A stretch of 36,903 nucleotides of DNA from positions 1 through 36,903 of the forward strand of contig CAITPI010000071.1 of NCBI GenBank assembly GCA_903894295.1. The letters run 5' to 3'. The notes beneath the pieces are model-generated. The model ran no database searches. It was not told where the DNA came from and was given only the letters and a program-made list of their open reading frames with translations. A program made the translations under genes and the position numbers. The stretch is from an uncultured Acidimicrobiaceae bacterium (GTDB taxonomy: Bacteria; Actinomycetota; Acidimicrobiia; Acidimicrobiales; RAAP-2). The stretch's first letter is position 1. Each line of letters opens with the position of its first letter. This document shows, one piece after another, positions 31,580 to 36,903 of the stretch.

Positions 31580-32164
31580 ATGGCCAAACGAGTAGTCATC
31601 GCCGAAGACGAGGCGATCATCCGCCTCGATCTGAAGGAGATCCTGATCGACGAGGGATTCGACGTGGTGGGTGAAACCGGCCGGGGCGACGAAGCGATCG
31701 AACTGGTGCGGGAACACCGGCCCGACCTCGCCATTCTCGACATCAAGATGCCCGGCCTGGACGGCCTCGAGGCGGCCCACGCCATCCGGGACGCCCAGAT
31801 TCCGGTGACGGTCCTGATCCTCACGGCGTTCAGCCAGCGGAACCTGATCGACCAGGCCCGGGACGCCGGAGTGGCGGCCTATCTGGTCAAGCCGTTCCAG
31901 CGTCACGAACTGATCCCGGCCATCGAGTTGGCCATCGCCCGGAGCGAAGAAGAGCGGGCCATCGACCTCGAGGCGACGGGTGGGGCGGCGGAGGACAAAC
32001 TGGTGACCCGCCGACTGGTCGAGGAAGCCAAGATGTACCTCATGGACAACTTCGGGCTCGACGAAGCCAGCGCGTTTGGCTTCATCCAACGGACGGCCAT
32101 GAGCACCCGCTCGAAGATGGTCGACGTGGCCCGCCAGATTCTGGCCGGAGAGTTGGCGCCCTAG
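31580..32164 (+). CDS. ANTAR-domain response regulator (AmiR/NasT/PdtaR type)
   Basis: A 194-residue two-domain regulator. The receiver has acidic residues at AEDEA (Asp10), the phosphoacceptor Asp54 in LAILDIKMPG, Thr82 in LILTAF and Lys104 in YLVKPF. A short linker leads to an ANTAR RNA-binding domain (about 133-190) with RRLVEEAKMYLMDNFGLDE and FIQRTAMSTRSKMVDVA. Family members are phosphorylated by a histidine kinase and act by anti-termination at RNA hairpins. The neighbourhood with polA and rpsA matches M. tuberculosis pdtaR (Rv1626). No kinase gene is in the window. Confidence 0.93.
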   Translation: MAKRVVIAEDEAIIRLDLKEILIDEGFDVVGETGRGDEAIELVREHRPDLAILDIKMPGLDGLEAAHAIRDAQIPVTVLILTAFSQRNLIDQARDAGVAAYLVKPFQRHELIPAIELAIARSEEERAIDLEATGGAAEDKLVTRRLVEEAKMYLMDNFGLDEASAFGFIQRTAMSTRSKMVDVARQILAGELAP

Positions 32165-32188
32165 CCGTTCCGGTCGGGAAAACGGCGA

Positions 32189-32194
32189 TACCCT
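32189..32194 (+). promoter_or_regulatory. -10 hexamer TACCCT of polA
   Basis: TACCCT is five bases before ATG 32200, in the leaderless position. polA follows the ANTAR gene by 35 bases and may also be read through. Confidence 0.42.
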
Positions 32195-32199
32195 CGTCC

Positions 32200-35082
32200 A
32201 TGGCCAGCAACGCTTCCCCCGTCGGGTCCTCCGTGCCGTCCGGCCCCCGGCCCCTCATCCTGCTCGATGGCATGTCCCTGGCCTTTCGTGCCTACTTCGC
32301 CCTGCCCACCACCCTGACCACGAGCCAGGGCGTGGTCACGAACGCCGTCCACGGATTCGCCTCGATGGTGGTGAACCTGATCCGGGACCACCGCCCGGGT
32401 GCACTGGCGGTCGCCTTCGACCTCCCGGGAGGGACGTTCCGGGACGACATGGTCGGGGACTACAAGGGTGGTCGGGCCGAGACGCCCCCGGATCTGCCAC
32501 CCCAGTTCGACATGATCCGGGCCATGTTGGAGTCCCTGGCCATCCCGGTGGTTTCCGCTCCGGGATTCGAAGCCGACGACGTCCTGGCAACCCTGGCCAC
32601 CGAAGCCCGTGACCGTGGCCAGGACGTGATCATCGTGACCGGCGACCGGGACAGCTATCAACTCGTCGAGGACCCCCACGTCCGGGTGCTCTACAACAAG
32701 CGGGGGGTCAGCGACTATGCCCTCTACGACGAGGCCGGCATCGTCGAACGCACGGGCGTCACGCCCAGCCTGTATCCGATTCTGGCCGCCTTGCGGGGAG
32801 ATCCGTCCGACAACCTGCCCGGGGTGCCGGGCGTGGGGGAGAAGACGGCGGCCAAACTGGTCAACGAGTACGGCGACCTCGACACCCTCTACGCCCACCT
32901 CGATGCGCTGTCCCCGAAACTTCGGGAGAACCTGGCCAACTCCCTCGAGCGGGTTCGGATCAACGCCGAGGTGATTCCACTCGTACGCAACGTTCCCCTC
33001 GGCGTGCACGTGGACGATCTGAAACTCGGCGGCTGGAAGGCCGAAGAGGCCCGGAGTGTCTTCGGGGCGCTCGAGCTGCGCAGCCTGTGGACGAGGTTTT
33101 CCGGTCTGATGAAGGACGGGGCGCTCGGGGCAGGGGACGCCGGGGGCGTCGATCTGGGGAGTCAGGGGAGTCCGGCGGCTCCGCCGCCGGCCGTCGTCAA
33201 CGAGGCGGCCGACGAGGTGCCTTTGCTGGACGAAGTACCGGACTGGTTGGGTCAGCCGGTGGTGCTCCGGCCGACGGGCGTGGGCGACATCCTTCGGGAT
33301 CTCGGGGTTCTGCTCGATACGGTCCGGCAGCTGGACGGCTGGGTCGCCCTCGTCGCCCGGTGGGAGGGTGATCCGGGACGATCGCCGCTCAGCCGTCTCG
33401 GTCTCGGCGTCGGATGGCACGCTGCGGGTTCGGACATCTCGCCCGTGTCTCCGGTGGTCATGTTGACCGGAACCGATCTGGCCGACGAGGCCGTGATCGA
33501 CGGCCTCAGGGGTTTCTTCACACCCGGCCTGCCGGCGGTCGTCGGTCACGACGTCAAGGAGATCATGCGGTCGTTGCTGGCCCTCGGCCTTGACGCCCGG
33601 GAGTTGGGCATGGACACGGCCGTCGCCGCCTACCTGCTCGATCCGTCGACCGATCACTACCGTCTGGGCGATCTCGCCCGGCGGTATCTCGGTGTGGCGC
33701 TGGAGACCCCGGTGGCGGCCCCGACGCAGGGGTCGTTCGCCCTGGACGACGGGGACGATGACGGAACGCTGCCGGCGGCCGACCTGCGGCTGGTTGAGGA
33801 GGTGGCCGTGGTCGGCCGACTGGCGCCGCTCCTGCTTCCGGCCCTGGCCGAGGTAGGCGAAGGCGAACTGTTCTCGACGGTGGAGCGCCCCCTGGTCCGG
33901 GTGTTGGCCCGCATGGAGTCGGTGGGAATCGCCGTCGACGTCGCCGTGTTGCGGTCCATCGCTTCCGAGCTCACCGAACGATGCCGGTCCCTCGAGTCCG
34001 AACTCCACGAACTGGCGGGTGGCCCGTTCAACGTCAACTCGGTGCCTCAGTTGCGCGAGGTGCTCTACGAACGACTTGGTCTCACCCCGATCCGCAAGAC
34101 CAAGACCGGGTTCTCCACCGATGCCCGGACCCTCGAGCAGCTTCGGGACCAGCACCCGATCGTGGACGTGCTCCTGCGGTATCGGGAAGTCGAGAAACTC
34201 CGTTCGACCTACGGCGACAACCTGGCCGCCGAAGTGGCCGCCGACGGCCGGATCCACGCCACGTTCCGCCAAACGGTGGCCCGTACCGGACGGCTCTCGT
34301 CGGACCAGCCCAACCTCCACAACATCCCGGTGAGGACCGACGACGGCCGTCGCTTCCGAGAGGCGTTCGTGCCCAGCCCGGGCCGCACACTGCTGGTGGC
34401 CGACTACGACCAGGTCGAGTTGCGGGCCATCGCCCACCTTTCGGGGGATCCCGGTCTGACCTCGGCGTTTGCCGCCGGAGAGGACATCCACCGCACGGTG
34501 GCGGCCCGGGTCTTTGGCATCGAACGCGACGCTGTGACCTCCGAGCAGCGCACGGTGGCCAAGATGGTCAGCTATGGGCTCGCCTACGGCATGGAAGCTT
34601 ACGGTCTGGCCCAGCGCCTGGCCGTGCCGGTCGACGAGGCCCAGGCCATCCTCCAGGCGTTCTTTGCGGCGTTTCCCGAGGTGCACCACTACATGGACGA
34701 AGCCGTGGACCAGGCCCGGGCGGTGGGTTACACCGTGACCACCTTCGGCCGGAGAAGGCCCCTCCCCGACCTCAAGGCCTCCAACTACCAGGTGCGACAG
34801 GCTGCCGAGCGCCAGGCGATGAACGCCGGCATCCAGGGTCTGGCCGCCGACCTGTTCAAGATTGCCCTGGTGCGACTCGACGAAGCGCTCGAATCCGGCA
34901 ACTTCTCGAGTGATCTGGTGCTCCAGGTCCACGACGAGGTCATTCTCGACGTCGAACCCGGGGAAGAGGAGGCCGTCGAGGCGTTGACCGAAACGTGCCT
35001 CACCGAAGCGGCCTCGCTTCGGGTGCCGCTCAAGGTGGCCATGGCCTGGGGACCGTCCTGGGCCGAGGCCAAGGGCTCCTGA
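32200..35082 (+). CDS. polA: DNA polymerase I
   Basis: Repair and Okazaki-fragment polymerase, 960 residues. The 5'-nuclease domain (about 18-300) has LLDGMSLAFRAYFAL, GFEADDVLATLA, VTGDRDSYQLV and the helix-hairpin-helix VPGVGEKTAAKL. The middle region corresponds to the 3'-5' exonuclease, but its DxE motif is absent (VALVARWEG at that place) and other acidic ligands are not evident, so proofreading is probably lost as in mycobacteria. The polymerase domain has Asp735 in VADYDQVELR, the O-helix KMVSYGLAYG with Lys788 and Tyr792 (Phe in E. coli), and VHDEVI (Asp912). rpsA follows 212 bases later. Confidence 0.96.
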   Translation: MASNASPVGSSVPSGPRPLILLDGMSLAFRAYFALPTTLTTSQGVVTNAVHGFASMVVNLIRDHRPGALAVAFDLPGGTFRDDMVGDYKGGRAETPPDLPPQFDMIRAMLESLAIPVVSAPGFEADDVLATLATEARDRGQDVIIVTGDRDSYQLVEDPHVRVLYNKRGVSDYALYDEAGIVERTGVTPSLYPILAALRGDPSDNLPGVPGVGEKTAAKLVNEYGDLDTLYAHLDALSPKLRENLANSLERVRINAEVIPLVRNVPLGVHVDDLKLGGWKAEEARSVFGALELRSLWTRFSGLMKDGALGAGDAGGVDLGSQGSPAAPPPAVVNEAADEVPLLDEVPDWLGQPVVLRPTGVGDILRDLGVLLDTVRQLDGWVALVARWEGDPGRSPLSRLGLGVGWHAAGSDISPVSPVVMLTGTDLADEAVIDGLRGFFTPGLPAVVGHDVKEIMRSLLALGLDARELGMDTAVAAYLLDPSTDHYRLGDLARRYLGVALETPVAAPTQGSFALDDGDDDGTLPAADLRLVEEVAVVGRLAPLLLPALAEVGEGELFSTVERPLVRVLARMESVGIAVDVAVLRSIASELTERCRSLESELHELAGGPFNVNSVPQLREVLYERLGLTPIRKTKTGFSTDARTLEQLRDQHPIVDVLLRYREVEKLRSTYGDNLAAEVAADGRIHATFRQTVARTGRLSSDQPNLHNIPVRTDDGRRFREAFVPSPGRTLLVADYDQVELRAIAHLSGDPGLTSAFAAGEDIHRTVAARVFGIERDAVTSEQRTVAKMVSYGLAYGMEAYGLAQRLAVPVDEAQAILQAFFAAFPEVHHYMDEAVDQARAVGYTVTTFGRRRPLPDLKASNYQVRQAAERQAMNAGIQGLAADLFKIALVRLDEALESGNFSSDLVLQVHDEVILDVEPGEEEAVEALTETCLTEAASLRVPLKVAMAWGPSWAEAKGS

Positions 35083-35294
35083 CCCCAATTCACCGGCACG
35101 GGGCGCCCGGTTGGCCAGGGTGTCGGCCGCGGTCCCGGGCGACGACCGATTGGTCCGACCCTCGGTGGGAAGAGCACACCGGGTTGCGGTAGGATATCCA
35201 GTCGGTCACAACACGGTGACCTGAACCTGTACCCGCCGGCGGCATCTTCGATGCAGCGGGCGGCACCTTGTCCGGAAAGCGAGCTACCTACCTA
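35083..35294 (+). promoter_or_regulatory. rpsA promoter and structured leader
   Basis: A -10 TAGGAT (35190-35195) predicts a start near 35202 and a leader of about 93 bases. Two hairpins follow: GGTCAC/GTGACC (35204-35209 with 35216-35221) at the very 5' end, and a 14-position stem with two mismatches and a TTC loop (35233-35246 with 35250-35263). The 31 bases before ATG 35295 have no convincing Shine-Dalgarno. Such a leader suits S1 autoregulation as known in E. coli. No feature is seen in 35083-35160. Confidence 0.5.
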
Positions 35295-36893
35295 ATGTCC
35301 GATACACACGTAGTGCCCGAGGGCGCCACCCTGCTCTCGACCCAGCCGATGGGTCACTTTGACGAACACGGGGTCTACATTCCCCGCCCGGTCACCGAGG
35401 ACGACCTCGCCGGCTCGTCGCTCGAAGATGCGATGACCGGCACGATTGTCGAGTTCGAAGACGGCGATCTGGTCCAGGGCACCGTCGTGAAGATCGACCG
35501 GGACGAAGTCCTGTTGGACATCGGATTCAAGTCGGAAGGGGTCATCCCGGTCCGAGAACTCTCCATCCGCAACGACGTGGATCCCTCCGAGATCGTCTCC
35601 CTCGGTGAAGAGGTTGAGGCGCTGGTTCTCCAGAAGGAAGACAAGGAAGGCCGGCTGGTCCTCTCCAAGAAGCGGGCCCAGTACGAGCGGGCCTGGGGCA
35701 CGATCGAGAAGTTGAAGGAGGCCAACGAGATGGTCTCCGGTCCGGTCATCGAGGTGGTCAAGGGTGGCCTCATCGTGGACATCGGTCTGCGGGGCTTCCT
35801 CCCGGCGTCCCTCGTGGAGCTTCGCCGGGTGCGCGAACTCCAGCCGTATGTGGGCAAGACCATCGAAGCCAAGATCATCGAACTCGACCGCAACCGCAAC
35901 AACGTGGTGCTCTCCCGGCGGGCCTGGCTGGAAGAGACCCAGAAGGAGCAGCGGGGCGAGTTCCTGGTCAACCTCAAGCCGGGCGAGCGTCGCCGGGGTG
36001 TGGTCTCGTCGGTCGTCAACTTCGGTGCCTTCGTGGACCTCGGCGGCATGGACGGCCTCGTCCACGTCTCCGAGCTGTCGTGGAAGCACGTGGACCATCC
36101 GTCGTCCGTGGTGTCCGTCGGTGACGAGATCGACGTCGAGGTGCTTGATGTCGATCTGTCCAAGGAACGGATCAGCCTCTCGCTGAAGGCGACCCAGTCC
36201 GATCCGTGGCAGGACTTTGCCAACAGCCACCAGGTGGGCGAGCTCGTCTACGGCCGCATCACCAAGCTGGTGCCGTTCGGTTCGTTCGTCCAGGTGGGCG
36301 ACGGCATCGAGGGTCTCGTACACATCTCCGAAATGGCCGCCCACCATGTGGACCTGCCCGAACAGGTGGTCACTCCGGGCGAAGAGTTGTGGGTCAAGAT
36401 CATCGACATCGACCTGCAGCGTCGGCGCATCAGCCTGTCGATCAAGCAGGCCGCCGAAGGTGGCGAAGTCTCCGAGGAGTACCGCGAGGCGTTCGGCGAG
36501 CACAACTACGACGCCGATGGCAACTACGTCGGACCGTACGAGTTCGTGGAGACCGAGTTCACGCCGGAGACCGAGGCCCAGGCGGCCTGGGCCGACTACG
36601 TGGCCGAGCAGGTCAACCCCGAGGGCGTGACGGCGGCCGTGGTGGAAGTGACCGACATCGTCGAGACCAACGAAGCCGGCGACGTCACCGCCGTGGTGGA
36701 AGTGACCGACATCGTCGAGACCAACGAAGCCGGCGACGTCACCGCCGTCGTGGAAGTGACCGACATTGTCGAGCTTGACGCCGATGGCAACGTGACCGAC
36801 GTGGTGGAAGTGACCGACGTGGCCGAGGTCAACGCCGAGGGTGAGATCACGTCGGTGACCGAGACGATCGAGGTCATCGAGCCGACCGAGTAA
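35295..36893 (+). CDS. rpsA: 30S ribosomal protein S1
   Basis: RNA-binding ribosomal protein that helps mRNAs onto the 30S subunit. The 532-residue protein has four S1 (OB-fold) domains at about 57-126, 145-209, 229-298 and 314-384. The last two carry the best RNA-binding faces (VVNFGAFVDLGGMDGLVHVSELSW; LVPFGSFVQVGDGIEGLVHISEM). Four domains are the actinobacterial form. The C-terminal 140 residues are acidic and end in tandem 18-residue repeats of the type VVEVTDIVETNEAGDVTA. ATG 35295 (MSDTHVV) is preferred over the GTG/TTG-type start 27 bases upstream. The gene ends 10 bases before the window edge. Confidence 0.95.
   Translation: MSDTHVVPEGATLLSTQPMGHFDEHGVYIPRPVTEDDLAGSSLEDAMTGTIVEFEDGDLVQGTVVKIDRDEVLLDIGFKSEGVIPVRELSIRNDVDPSEIVSLGEEVEALVLQKEDKEGRLVLSKKRAQYERAWGTIEKLKEANEMVSGPVIEVVKGGLIVDIGLRGFLPASLVELRRVRELQPYVGKTIEAKIIELDRNRNNVVLSRRAWLEETQKEQRGEFLVNLKPGERRRGVVSSVVNFGAFVDLGGMDGLVHVSELSWKHVDHPSSVVSVGDEIDVEVLDVDLSKERISLSLKATQSDPWQDFANSHQVGELVYGRITKLVPFGSFVQVGDGIEGLVHISEMAAHHVDLPEQVVTPGEELWVKIIDIDLQRRRISLSIKQAAEGGEVSEEYREAFGEHNYDADGNYVGPYEFVETEFTPETEAQAAWADYVAEQVNPEGVTAAVVEVTDIVETNEAGDVTAVVEVTDIVETNEAGDVTAVVEVTDIVELDADGNVTDVVEVTDVAEVNAEGEITSVTETIEVIEPTE
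36639..36890 (+). repeat. 54-bp (18-residue) tandem repeats at the 3' end of rpsA
   Basis: Copy 1 (36639-36692) and copy 2 (36693-36746) are identical in DNA apart from the junction. Copy 3 (36747-36800) and copy 4 (36801-36854) have diverged, and a partial fifth (VTETIEVIEPTE) closes the protein. Identity of the first two copies suggests recent duplication or gene conversion. Unit count may vary between strains. Confidence 0.9.
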
Positions 36894-36903
36894 CCACCAA
36901 CCG

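Noticed and set aside
32161-35088. Minus-strand open frame of 975 codons opposite polA
   Set aside because: Mirrors polA codon by codon, has no domain pattern, and its composition (Arg/Gly/His/Pro) is an artefact of GC-rich third positions.
36639-36854. 54-bp repeats considered as a CRISPR or VNTR array
   Set aside because: There are no spacers, the repeats are in frame within rpsA and encode an 18-residue unit, so they are protein repeats.
1-36903. Search for defence islands, prophage, transposases, toxin-antitoxin pairs or secondary-metabolite genes
   Set aside because: Every well-supported gene is core metabolism, repair, translation or transport; no such families were seen.

Overview
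The window is a dense, high-GC chromosomal segment with about 34 protein genes, one tRNA and almost no mobile or accessory DNA. I infer a deep-branching actinobacterium, most likely Acidimicrobiia-like. The grounds are: a mycothiol synthase gene (mshD); a polyprenol-phosphate mannose synthase; menaquinone rather than ubiquinone genes; an ANTAR response regulator beside polA and rpsA, the same neighbourhood as pdtaR-polA-rpsA in Mycobacterium; and a separate trpF gene next to a normal hisA, unlike the PriA arrangement of Streptomyces and Mycobacterium. The class-level call is inference, not a database result.

Layout. 1-3400: a partial YbhN-like flippase (-), an AI-2E family permease, a polyprenol monophosphomannose synthase and an alpha/beta hydrolase. 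3444-6917 (-): maoC-like hydratase, then an overlapping operon merR-like / menG(ubiE) / menF. 7034-9498: VIT1/CCC1-type metal transporter, then mshD and nth reading apart from a tiny shared promoter region. 9499-9937: a 439-bp gap with a perfect 12-bp hairpin and a candidate small RNA. 9938-23962: a small coiled-coil gene (-), then a long his-trp supercluster, hisD-C-B-H-A-F, a GroES-like gene, hisI, trpE, a YgfZ-like gene, an APH-like phosphotransferase, and trpC-F-B-A. 24073-29387 (-): fabD-fabG-acpP-fabF and an AarF/UbiB kinase-like gene, preceded by tRNA-Leu(CAA). 29708-36893 (+): menC, a small coiled-coil gene, the ANTAR regulator, polA and rpsA.

How it works together. Two amino-acid pathways (histidine, tryptophan) are chained by start/stop overlaps. 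A second block builds fatty acids (malonyl transfer, elongation, ketoreduction, carrier protein). menF, menC and menG cover three steps of menaquinone synthesis. polA/rpsA/ANTAR form a conserved information-processing neighbourhood.

The most striking window-wide signal is the promoter layout. Sixteen genes, nearly every one that leads a transcription unit, have a TANNNT-like -10 hexamer 5 to 9 bases (most often exactly 6) before the start codon, which predicts leaderless mRNAs. The exceptions (rpsA, the ANTAR regulator, acpP, fabD) have real leaders or Shine-Dalgarno sites. The best single-gene novelties are a FabD with a C-terminal biotin-carrier-like domain that lacks the biotinylated lysine motif, the structured rpsA leader, the 18-residue acidic repeats at the S1 C-terminus, the intergenic small-RNA candidate, and a cysteine-free MerR-like regulator heading the menG-menF operon with a palindrome in its own promoter. 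No phage, insertion sequence, CRISPR array or defence system was seen.
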